A DNA stretch of 64,000 nucleotides from Anaerolineales bacterium (GTDB lineage Bacteria > Chloroflexota > Anaerolineae > Aggregatilineales > J027): positions 2,108,001-2,172,000 of the forward strand of contig JACKCI010000001.1 in assembly GCA_020634155.1 (NCBI GenBank), in the 5' to 3' direction. Below the pieces are notes generated by a model. The model searched no databases, was not told the origin of the DNA, and saw only the letters and a list, made by a program, of their open reading frames with translations. Below are positions 7,831 through 15,453 of this stretch, one piece after another; the first letter of the stretch is position 1; every line of letters begins with the position of its first letter. Both the position numbers and the translations under genes were made by a program.

Positions 7831-8597
7831 CCCAACGCATGGTTGACGGCCTAGCGACAGGCTATACCATTGTAGGGGAAGGGCTGCCTGTGTTATTGCT
7901 GCACGGCTGGGGAGTCGATAGCGAGACTATGCTGCCTGTTGCCAACGCCCTCGCCAAAGCTGGCTATAGCGCCCATGTCATTGACTTTCCCGGCTTTGGT
8001 CAGAGCGCCTTACCACCTGAGCCTTGGCGCGTTGAGGATTATGCACACTGGGTAATTGCTTATCTTGACGTAGCGGGTTTAGAACGGGTACATCTCATTG
8101 GGCATTCATTCGGAGGGCGAGTCAGCCTCGTGCTAGGGGGAACGTACCCTGAGCGTATTGGGAAAATCGCCCTATCGAACAGCGCGGGTGTCAAATTACC
8201 CTTACCCTTGAAGATACAGGTTTACTATGTCTGGCGGCGGGTACTCATGGCGCTCCTGAGCCTTCCCGGTCTCGGCAAGGTCAAAACCCAAGTGCGGGAA
8301 CGCTTGCGCCGACGGTACGGCTCGGCAGATTATCTAAAAGCCGGGCCGCTGCAAGAGACCTTTAAGCTAGTGGTCAATGAAGACTTGTTGCCCTATGCGC
8401 GGCGTATCCAAGCCCCAACCCTGCTTTTTTGGGGTGACCGAGACCTTGATACTCCGCTCCAAATAGGGCAAATTTTAGAGCGTGAAATTCCCGATGCAGG
8501 CTTGGTCGTGTTCAAAGGGGCGGGGCATTATGCCTATCTCGACCAATTCGAGCAGTTTATGCGGGTCGTTGTACATTTCTTTGGTGATAAAACGTGA
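7827..8597 (+). CDS. Alpha/beta hydrolase
   Basis: A 256-residue alpha/beta-hydrolase-fold enzyme. The oxyanion HGW segment is at 26-28, the nucleophile Ser94 lies in GHSFGG (92-97), the acid is Asp206 in WGDRD, and the base is His234 in GAGHYAYLDQ. It overlaps the MurA-like stop by 4 nt (ATGA) and the next start overlaps its stop, so translation is coupled. The substrate cannot be read from sequence. Being locked between MurA-like and MurF-like genes suggests a role in wall precursor or lipid-linked metabolism, but such hydrolases also occur in operons without functional link. Confidence 0.85.
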   Translation: MTQRMVDGLATGYTIVGEGLPVLLLHGWGVDSETMLPVANALAKAGYSAHVIDFPGFGQSALPPEPWRVEDYAHWVIAYLDVAGLERVHLIGHSFGGRVSLVLGGTYPERIGKIALSNSAGVKLPLPLKIQVYYVWRRVLMALLSLPGLGKVKTQVRERLRRRYGSADYLKAGPLQETFKLVVNEDLLPYARRIQAPTLLFWGDRDLDTPLQIGQILEREIPDAGLVVFKGAGHYAYLDQFEQFMRVVVHFFGDKT

Positions 8598-10213
8598 TGG
8601 TCATTCTAGCCTTTATCGGATTGTTATGGGGAGCGCTCACCATCTGGCGGATACGCCTGTTGGCGCGGTTCTTCCAAATCGAAGAATACAAGTCTGGGCG
8701 TTTCCTGCGCTGGTGGACAGCCAAACGTGAGCGCTGGTTGCCGACGCGCTTGGCAGGCGGCGCATTGGCGGGCTTTGTCCTAGCGGGTGTACTGCTCTCG
8801 TTAGGGGTAGGTATATGGCCCCTGCACTTGGCATGGTGGATAGCGGTAGGGATTGCCCTTGGCTGGCCTGAACCCGCCAAGGAAATCAAGAAACGCTTTG
8901 TTCGCACCCAACGCGCTACCCGTCTCTTGGCGACGGCTTTCACGCTGGCAGTGGTCATTAATATGGTGCCAGCCCTACTCATCAAGGAACTGGAAGCCAC
9001 CAATCTTGAAATCCTAGCACTGGTCGGCCTCTTGTCCTATGGATTGGCTCCCCTCTATCTATCCCTTGCCAATATCCTGATGTATCCAGTGGAGGAGACA
9101 CTGCGCTGGGGCTTTCGCACCAAGGCCAAACGCCGGCTAGAAGCCGCTGGCCCAATCGTGATTGGCGTCACGGGTAGCTATGGCAAGACCAGCACCAAAG
9201 AATATATCGCCCATATCCTGAACGGGCGCTGCAAAGTGCTTGCCACACCCAAGAGCTTTAATACCGTGATGGGTATCTGTATCACCATCAACAACGACCT
9301 CGACCCCAACCTCGGCTACCAGTATTTTGTGGTGGAGATGGGGGCCTATATACGGGGTGAGATTCAGCGCATTTGCGACCTGACCCATCCCCAAATTGGT
9401 GTGGTTACAGCCGTTGGGCCACAGCACCTTGAGCGCTTTGGCTCAGTTGAGAACATTGTCGAAGCCAAATATGAATTGATTAGAGCCTTGCCAGCCGACG
9501 GGGTAGGGGTCTTTAATGCTGATGACCCGCGTGTGTTGGGTATGGCTCAACGCGGTTATCCTCAAACGCGCTATCAGGTCTCCTATGCTGATGCACCAGA
9601 TGCCCGTCTAGTCGCCAAAAATGTGCAGCATACCCTCGACGGTTTATCATTTGAGGTGGTTGACCAAGAGACGCAGGAAAGCCGCGCCTTTCGGACACCG
9701 TTGGTTGGGCTGCATAATGTGACCAATATCCTGCTGGCGGCTAATGTTGCACGACACCTCGGCATGTCGCTTGCTGAAATTGCATTACGGGTGGCCTCCC
9801 TCCAGCCTGCCGAACACCGCCTCAAGCGCACCGTCTTGCCCAATGGTATCACGGTGCTGGATGATGCTTATAACACCAACCCCGTCGGAGCCATCAGCGC
9901 CCTTGAGGTACTCAGCCTGCATCGAGAGGGTCGGCGTGTTCTGATTACCCCCGGCATGGTCGAGCTAGGGCCACTCCAAGCTGAAGAAAATGAAAAATTA
10001 GGCAAGGCGGCCCCGCGCTATTGTACGGATATTATTCTGGTAGGCACCGAGCAAGCGGCCCCTATCCAGCAAGGCATCCATAGCACTGATTTTGACCTCA
10101 CACGGCTGCAAATCATGGAAACCGTCAACGAAGCCATTGCATGGTATCAACGCGAGTTAAAATCGGGTGATGCTGTTTTATTTTTAAATGATCTTTCTGA
10201 CAATTATTTATAG
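8594..10213 (+). CDS. MurF-like Mur ligase with N-terminal membrane domain
   Basis: MurF ligates D-Ala-D-Ala to UDP-MurNAc-tripeptide using ATP. The ligase core starts near residue 190 with the P-loop VTGSYGKTSTKEYI. It continues with VEMGAYIRGEIQRICDL, the VGPQHLERFGS segment and the MurF-type DDAYNTNPVGAISALEVL, then a C-terminal domain (MVELGPLQAEENEKLG). The first about 175 residues are not the usual uridine-binding domain. They contain about four hydrophobic spans (roughly 3-20, 53-75, 76-92, 110-160), implying membrane anchoring. The start is GTG 8594 or ATG 8597; both overlap the hydrolase stop. Ddl follows 8 bases downstream and supplies the D-Ala-D-Ala substrate, which supports a MurF role. 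I leave out a symbol because the N-terminal domain differs from classical MurF. Confidence 0.82.
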   Translation: MMVILAFIGLLWGALTIWRIRLLARFFQIEEYKSGRFLRWWTAKRERWLPTRLAGGALAGFVLAGVLLSLGVGIWPLHLAWWIAVGIALGWPEPAKEIKKRFVRTQRATRLLATAFTLAVVINMVPALLIKELEATNLEILALVGLLSYGLAPLYLSLANILMYPVEETLRWGFRTKAKRRLEAAGPIVIGVTGSYGKTSTKEYIAHILNGRCKVLATPKSFNTVMGICITINNDLDPNLGYQYFVVEMGAYIRGEIQRICDLTHPQIGVVTAVGPQHLERFGSVENIVEAKYELIRALPADGVGVFNADDPRVLGMAQRGYPQTRYQVSYADAPDARLVAKNVQHTLDGLSFEVVDQETQESRAFRTPLVGLHNVTNILLAANVARHLGMSLAEIALRVASLQPAEHRLKRTVLPNGITVLDDAYNTNPVGAISALEVLSLHREGRRVLITPGMVELGPLQAEENEKLGKAAPRYCTDIILVGTEQAAPIQQGIHSTDFDLTRLQIMETVNEAIAWYQRELKSGDAVLFLNDLSDNYL

Positions 10214-10221
10214 GGGGACCT

Positions 10222-11406
10222 ATGGCAAATAAAAAACCGATTGTCGGTGTCTTCTTTGGCAGCCGATCTGTTGAACACGATGTCTCAATCGTCACCGCCC
10301 ATCAAGTCATGCAATCCTTTGACGAAGACAAGTATGAGGTGGTGCCTGTTTATCTGAATCGAGATGGGCGCTGGTTCACTGGCTCTGGTCTGATGGACAT
10401 TGACAATTACCAATTGGATGTCTCAACCATCTCGACCATCTACGAAACGCATTTATCACCCAATACTCGTTACCCCGGCCTGATTACCCCGCCCATCAGC
10501 AAGCGCTTCGGCAAATCAAAATTCAAGCGCATTGATGTGGCTTTTAGCACTATTCATGGCACCCATGGCGAAGACGGCACTATTCAAGGCCTTTTTGAAT
10601 TGGTCGATATTCCGTATGTAGGGACGGGGGTACTGGCCTCCGCCATAGGCAATAACAAGATTGTCGCCAAAGCCCTCCTGCGCCAACATGGGGTGCCTGT
10701 CGTTGATGAGGTCAGCTTTGCACGCCATGAATGGCTGGAAAACCCCGATGCAGTGCTGGCGAAAATCGAAGTCTTGGGCTATCCCGTTTTTATCAAGCCC
10801 GCTACCCTTGGCTCTAGTGTGGGCGTAGCACGGGTAGAAGATGCCGAGCATGCCCGCTTGCATATCGAGGTCGCGGCCAGCTTCTCGCGTCAAATCTTAG
10901 CAGAGCGGGCCATTGAGGGCGGGGTCGAAATCAACTGCGCGGTGATGGGGCATATTGACCTTGAAGCGTCCGTCTTAGAGCAGCCCATTTCTAGTGAGGC
11001 CTTCCTGACCTATGATGATAAATATCTGCGGAAGGGCGGCAAGAGCGCGGGCATGAAAGGCGCTGACCGCATGATTCCGGCTCCCATTAGTGAAGAACTC
11101 ACCACCAAAATTCAAGACATGACCAAGCAGGCCTTTGCTGCTATCAATGGCTATGGCATCGCCCGCATTGACTATTTGGTCAAGCCGGAGACGGGCGAGG
11201 TCTGGTTGAATGAGATTAACACCATGCCGGGGTCACTCTCCTTCTACCTATGGGAGGCATCGGGCAAATCAGCCCGCCAAGTGGTTGAGACCCTGCTGGA
11301 AATCGCCCAGAATGTGCATGCGGAGAAGCGCCAAACGACTTATAACTACCAATCCAAGCTACTGGAGCAGGCCGCGACACGGGGCGTTAAGGGTATCAAA
11401 AAATAA
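10222..11406 (+). CDS. ddl: D-alanine--D-alanine ligase
   Basis: This ATP-grasp enzyme joins two D-alanines for the peptidoglycan stem. The N-terminal GVFFGSRSVEHDVSI signature is at about residues 9-23. The middle has IHGTHGEDGTIQGLFEL and PYVGTGVLAS, with the ATP-grasp core in YPVFIKPATLGSSVGVARV. The C-terminal metal site lies in GYGIARIDYLV and VWLNEINTMPGSLSFYLWE. The Glu and Asn of NEINTMPG are the magnesium ligands in this family. The 394-residue length is slightly above usual because of a C-terminal tail (about 370-394). A clear ribosome site (AGGGGGACCT) precedes ATG 10222. It sits between the MurF-like gene and a C39-like peptidase. Confidence 0.93.
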   Translation: MANKKPIVGVFFGSRSVEHDVSIVTAHQVMQSFDEDKYEVVPVYLNRDGRWFTGSGLMDIDNYQLDVSTISTIYETHLSPNTRYPGLITPPISKRFGKSKFKRIDVAFSTIHGTHGEDGTIQGLFELVDIPYVGTGVLASAIGNNKIVAKALLRQHGVPVVDEVSFARHEWLENPDAVLAKIEVLGYPVFIKPATLGSSVGVARVEDAEHARLHIEVAASFSRQILAERAIEGGVEINCAVMGHIDLEASVLEQPISSEAFLTYDDKYLRKGGKSAGMKGADRMIPAPISEELTTKIQDMTKQAFAAINGYGIARIDYLVKPETGEVWLNEINTMPGSLSFYLWEASGKSARQVVETLLEIAQNVHAEKRQTTYNYQSKLLEQAATRGVKGIKK

Positions 11407-11408
11407 CC

Positions 11409-12161
11409 ATGCAGCGTTTCAAGACGAGGCTGCATCGCTGGCTTGACCCGTTCTTGGCATGGCCGTCCCGTCGTGCTGCCAAACGCGACTTGGCAAATTT
11501 AGCCGATGGGGACTACTTGTTGCCTTTTGAGGTACCCTATGTGCCACAATTTGCCAGCACAGAGTACATCAACGACTATATTCATCATGGCTACGACGGC
11601 ACCCAAGACCCCCATTGGCGGCGCTTTGGTGCCGATGACCCTAGTGAGTATGCGTTTTGGGCACCGCGAGTCTGTGCCTTGGCCTGCCTGCAAATGGGGA
11701 TGATGGCCCATAATCCCCAACTCCCGCCAACCTTGTGGCAATTAGTCCAAGAAGGGTTAGAGGTCGGTGGCTATCGGTTGCATGATGAGGATGGGCGCTG
11801 GATTGATGAGGGCTGGTATTTTCCGGCACAGGTGACCCTTGCCGAGCGTTATGGCCTTCAGATGCAAGGCTATAGTTATCAATCGCCCCTTGCTATCTGC
11901 CAGCATATCCACGAGGGGCGTTTGGTAGCGGCGGCGGTATCACCTGAGTTGGGAGAACGGAAGCCTCAATCCAATCGCTATGGAGGACATTTGGTGCTGG
12001 TGATAGGCTTCCGCTGGAAACAAGGGCATCCAATAGCCTATCAAGTCCATAATCCATCAGGTCGCTACCCAGAATTGCAGGCGGGGGCATGGATTCCCGC
12101 CTCTCGATTTCAGCAGCATTATGCCTATCGCTTCTCGACTTTGGTTAAACTCAATCAGTAA
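11409..12161 (+). CDS. C39-like (papain-fold) cysteine peptidase domain protein
   Basis: A 250-residue protein that fits the Peptidase_C39-like fold. It shows the entry motif VPYVPQFAS (42-50), a putative nucleophile Cys89 in APRVCALACLQMGM, His194 in GGHLVLVIGF and the third catalytic residue Asn215 in VHNPSGRYPEL. These Cys, His and Asn/Asp positions follow the family order. No signal peptide or membrane span is evident, so it probably acts inside the cell. It begins 2 bases after the Ddl stop and closes the wall-precursor operon. It may cleave a peptide or amide linked to wall metabolism; this is inference. The TAATCCCCC following its stop starts the next gene's promoter. Confidence 0.65.
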   Translation: MQRFKTRLHRWLDPFLAWPSRRAAKRDLANLADGDYLLPFEVPYVPQFASTEYINDYIHHGYDGTQDPHWRRFGADDPSEYAFWAPRVCALACLQMGMMAHNPQLPPTLWQLVQEGLEVGGYRLHDEDGRWIDEGWYFPAQVTLAERYGLQMQGYSYQSPLAICQHIHEGRLVAAAVSPELGERKPQSNRYGGHLVLVIGFRWKQGHPIAYQVHNPSGRYPELQAGAWIPASRFQQHYAYRFSTLVKLNQ

Positions 12162-12184
12162 TCCCCCTTAGAATTTGCTATAAT
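12162..12184 (+). promoter_or_regulatory. Extended -10 promoter of the AraC-family gene
   Basis: TGCTATAAT (12176-12184) is a perfect -10 with the TGn extension. The preceding bases TCCCCCTTAGAATT match, with one base inserted, the block before the glycosyltransferase gene at 13661-13682. No convincing -35 is present, as expected for an extended -10 promoter. Confidence 0.65.
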
Positions 12185-12283
12185 AATTGGAACATCCGTA
12201 CTACCCAAATCGCTAGAGGTAGCCCCCCTGAGCGATTTATTTCATGCTTGCCCATTGTAGTGCGACAAAGAGGACACCAAGGC

Positions 12284-12964
12284 ATGACGTTTGACTTTGA
12301 CAGCAGACCCTCAACCTCCCCTTTAGTTGAGGTTATCTGGCGTACCCGTAGTGAGCGCGATGCCGACAGTTTTATTTCGGTGGCAGTCGCCCAGTGGGAA
12401 ATGGTCATTACCCAGCAGTATGGTCGGGCTGTTTGTACCATTCGAGGGCCAGAAACCAAAGCCTCTCCAGCTCCGATACCCAAAAACGCTGAATTTTTCG
12501 GCGTCACCTTCAAACTTGGGGCATTTATGCCGACCTTGCCAGTTGGTAATCTGGTTGATGGGGGCATTCATCTACCAGAGGCGACAGGCCAATCCTTTTG
12601 GCTACAAGGCTCCACTTGGCAACTGCCCACCTTTGACAATGCTGATACCTTCATTGAACGGCTTGCCCGTCAAGGCCTCTTGACCTATGAACCTGTTGTA
12701 GATGATGTGTTGCAGGGGCGAATCGGAGATTTATCATTGCGTTCTGTGCAACGTCGGTTCTTGCGGGCAACAGGCCTAACACATGGCACCGTCTACCAAA
12801 TTCAACGCGCCCGTTACGCGATGAGCCTCTTGCAGCAAGGTATCGGCATACATGACACCGTAGAGGAGGCGGGCTATGCCGACCAATCCCACCTCACCCG
12901 TTCACTCAAGCGCTTTATTGGGCAGACACCTGCTCAGTTGTTGGCTGTGAATACAACACGCTAG
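12284..12964 (+). CDS. AraC family transcriptional regulator
   Basis: A DNA-binding regulator with the AraC double helix-turn-helix at its C-terminus: LSLRSVQRRFLRATGLTHG forms the first motif and GIHDTVEEAGYADQSHLTRS plus LKRFIGQTPAQLL the second. The N-terminal about 130 residues are the presumed ligand or dimerisation region (VEVIWRTRSERDADSFISVA) and match no family I can name. I chose ATG 12284, behind AGGACACCAAGGC, instead of the TTG at 12248; this gives 226 residues. It is monocistronic or leads into the DHFR-like gene 81 bases downstream, which may be its target; that link is only positional. Confidence 0.85.
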   Translation: MTFDFDSRPSTSPLVEVIWRTRSERDADSFISVAVAQWEMVITQQYGRAVCTIRGPETKASPAPIPKNAEFFGVTFKLGAFMPTLPVGNLVDGGIHLPEATGQSFWLQGSTWQLPTFDNADTFIERLARQGLLTYEPVVDDVLQGRIGDLSLRSVQRRFLRATGLTHGTVYQIQRARYAMSLLQQGIGIHDTVEEAGYADQSHLTRSLKRFIGQTPAQLLAVNTTR

Positions 12965-13045
12965 TGTCGTTTTTGTTCAAGACAGCCACCGCTAATTCGA
13001 TTAAGCTACACCTATCGACGGCAACCCATAGAAGGAAAACAACCG

Positions 13046-13579
13046 ATGAGAAAGCTAGTAGTCACCGAATTTCTGTCTCTCGACGGCATTATGGAAGAAC
13101 CCAGTTGGACAATGCCCTATTGGAATGACGAGATTGCCAAGTTCAAAGATGACGAGCAACGCACCTGTGACGCCTTGCTGCTGGGACGGGTGACTTATCA
13201 GGGGTTTGCTGCGGCATGGCCGGAAAGCGATGATGAAGGGGCCGACATCATGAACAGCCTGCCTAAATATGTGGCCTCAACCACCTTAGATAAAGTAGAG
13301 TGGCAGAACTCCTCATTACTCAAGGGGGATGTTGTGGAGGCCATCACCCAACTCAAGCAGCAGGTAGGTCGGGATATTTTGGTGTATGGGAGTGCCACAC
13401 TGGTACAGACTCTGATGCAGCATGATTTGGTGGATTGCTATCGACTTTTGGTCTATCCAGTGGTTCTGGGCAAAGGCATACGGCTGTTTCAAGCCGGAAC
13501 CACCGCCACCCTCCAATTGGTCGAAACGCAATCCTTCAATGGGGGTGTGGTGGCGCTCATCTATGAACCGAAGCGGTAG
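13046..13579 (+). CDS. Dihydrofolate reductase family protein (RibD C-terminal-like)
   Basis: A 177-residue cytoplasmic reductase-fold protein. The N-terminal RKLVVTEFLSLDGIMEEP, the LLLGRVTYQGFAAAWP segment, DILVYGSATLVQTLMQH (a nucleotide-binding GSxxL loop) and the closing LLVYPVVLGKGIRLFQAG are typical of the DHFR-like/RibD C-terminal group that includes YyaP-type proteins. The usual cofactor is NADPH; the substrate is not predictable, and these proteins rarely act in folate synthesis. GAAGGAAAACAACCG precedes the ATG. It follows an AraC regulator on the same strand. Confidence 0.85.
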   Translation: MRKLVVTEFLSLDGIMEEPSWTMPYWNDEIAKFKDDEQRTCDALLLGRVTYQGFAAAWPESDDEGADIMNSLPKYVASTTLDKVEWQNSSLLKGDVVEAITQLKQQVGRDILVYGSATLVQTLMQHDLVDCYRLLVYPVVLGKGIRLFQAGTTATLQLVETQSFNGGVVALIYEPKR

Positions 13580-13660
13580 TAAAAACCCGCCACCAAGACA
13601 GCAAGAGAGCGATTCTATAGGGTCGCTCTTGTTAGCTTTGGTTAAGATGCTGAAGTGACT

Positions 13661-13702
13661 TCCCCCTAGAATTTGCTATAATGCTTGACGGTTTACTATA
13701 AT
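13661..13702 (+). promoter_or_regulatory. Tandem -10 elements upstream of the GT2 gene
   Basis: TGCTATAAT ends at 13682 within a block nearly identical to that at 12162-12184. A second TATAAT lies at 13697-13702, 20 bases on. Either or both could drive the glycosyltransferase gene, whose GTG lies at 13735 behind TTGGAGGACACAC. Confidence 0.6.
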
Positions 13703-13734
13703 AAACTTCAACAACTAGATTTTGGAGGACACAC

Positions 13735-15300
13735 GTGCCGTATCAATCGCCGGGGGCACGACGCCCCAATGTGCAATTTGGTGTGGCGCAGACTGGGGTC
13801 AACGTCGCCCCAGCCCCCATCCCGCAGCGGATTTTAGATGCCATCCCCGGAGCTTTGGCTTGGTTTAGCTTGGGCTTGGTGGTTTTAGGTGCTATCTATG
13901 CTCCGCTGGTCATGTTGATGGGTGCTGCTTTCCTAGGTCTGTATTCGAGTACCCGCTTTATGCTGGCGGGGGTAGCCGCTGTGATGGGCCTACGCCGTAT
14001 CCGCCGTTGGCACCAAACCGATTGGCAATACGAGTATTACCAACGGCGCACCGATGACAGCCTACCCCTCGAAGCTGTCCATCATATTGTGATTATTCCC
14101 AATTACAAAGAAGAACTCTCGACCCTGCGTACCACACTGGATCGCCTTGCCGAGCAGCCTAACGCGCTCGACAGTGTGACAATTGTGCTGGCGATGGAAG
14201 CTGGCGACCCCGACGCCGTGACCAAAGGTGAGATTTTACAAGCTGAATATCAACGGCTTTTTGCCAACTTCTTTGTTCCCGTTCATCCCAAAGGCATCCA
14301 AAACGAGATTCAATGCAAATCTGCCAATCAAGCATGGGCCGCCCGTTGGGCCAAACGTCGCTTGGTCGATGAGATGGGCATGAATATCCATCATATTGTG
14401 GTCACCACCATGGATGCCGATACCTTATTCGATAAGCACTATCTGGAAGCCTTGGGCGTTCTGTTTGCAACTGATGACCGTCGCTATTCGGCCTTCTGGC
14501 AATCACCCATCCGCTATCATAGTAATGTATGGGAGATTAATCCCTTTATGCGATTGCTGCATGCCTATTCGTCTGCATGGGAATTGGCATATATGGCGGC
14601 CCCTTGGTGGCAAACACTTCCGATGTCGTCTTACTCCCTGAGCCTCAAGTTGCTAGATAATTCCGGCTATTGGGACTCAGATGTTATTGCAGATGAATGG
14701 CACATGTTCATCAAATCCTACTTCAAGCGTGAAGGCGATTTGGTGCTGCGCCCGATTTATCTGCCCTTCCTTGCCAGCGCAACAGGTGGCGATAACCTCC
14801 TCAGTGCGGTTAAGCGCCGTTATAGCCAAACCCTGCGTCATGCTTGGGGTGCTAAGGAAATCGGTTACACCATCAGCCAAATGCGCGAACACCCCTATGT
14901 CGGGTTTCGACAAGGCTTTCGCTTGCTGTTCCGTGTTGCTCATGACAATCTGCTGGCAGGGGCTGGTTGGGTGATTATTACCCTTGGCACCCAATTACCC
15001 GCCCTCTTGCATCCACATTTGTTGATTGGCAATGAGAAATCACCCCAATTTATTCTCTTGCAAATCTCATTTGCGATGGTCTCCATCATGACCCTGTTTT
15101 TCTGGGGCATTGATGTGCGAATCCGTCCTCCACGCCCTGAGAATCAGAAGCAGACCTCGGTTGAGCGTCTCCAATCGCTCATCAGTATTCCGATGCTGCC
15201 AACGATTACACTGGTCTGTTTGGCCTTTCCCGTGATACAGGCCCAAACCCAATTGATGTTTGGGATACCCCTGCACTTTAAAGTCACTAAAAAATCCTAA
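13735..15300 (+). CDS. Membrane-bound family 2 glycosyltransferase
   Basis: A processive-type GT2 enzyme of 521 residues. Two or three hydrophobic spans occur early (about 40-90). The catalytic domain follows with HHIVIIPNYKEE, the TTMDADTLFD motif (DxD), the acidic base in DVIADEWHMFIKSYFKREG and an acceptor-binding RRYSQTLRHAWG reminiscent of Q/RxxRW. Three further C-terminal spans (about 405-425, 440-465, 485-505) complete the topology. Such enzymes build extracellular polysaccharide or glycolipid from nucleotide sugars at the cytoplasmic membrane; the sugar is unknown. Translation starts at GTG behind a strong GGAGG. It is a single-gene unit, ended by the terminator at 15311. Confidence 0.85.
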   Translation: MPYQSPGARRPNVQFGVAQTGVNVAPAPIPQRILDAIPGALAWFSLGLVVLGAIYAPLVMLMGAAFLGLYSSTRFMLAGVAAVMGLRRIRRWHQTDWQYEYYQRRTDDSLPLEAVHHIVIIPNYKEELSTLRTTLDRLAEQPNALDSVTIVLAMEAGDPDAVTKGEILQAEYQRLFANFFVPVHPKGIQNEIQCKSANQAWAARWAKRRLVDEMGMNIHHIVVTTMDADTLFDKHYLEALGVLFATDDRRYSAFWQSPIRYHSNVWEINPFMRLLHAYSSAWELAYMAAPWWQTLPMSSYSLSLKLLDNSGYWDSDVIADEWHMFIKSYFKREGDLVLRPIYLPFLASATGGDNLLSAVKRRYSQTLRHAWGAKEIGYTISQMREHPYVGFRQGFRLLFRVAHDNLLAGAGWVIITLGTQLPALLHPHLLIGNEKSPQFILLQISFAMVSIMTLFFWGIDVRIRPPRPENQKQTSVERLQSLISIPMLPTITLVCLAFPVIQAQTQLMFGIPLHFKVTKKS

Positions 15301-15310
15301 TGAAGCCAAG

Positions 15311-15334
15311 GCCCTCCGCAAAGAGGGCTTTTTT
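15311..15334 (+). terminator. Rho-independent terminator after GT2 gene
   Basis: GCCCTC (15311-15316) pairs with GAGGGC (15323-15328) around a CGCAAA loop and is followed by TTTTTT. Confidence 0.88.
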
Positions 15335-15453
15335 CTACCCTACTAGACCTCAGCGCTAACCTTATATGGGATTTTGTGCATTGTTTAACTTTCGTGCTAT
15401 GGCGTAAACTATGAGGACGCTTATTTATTCTCGCTTTGATACGGTGGAAGTGT

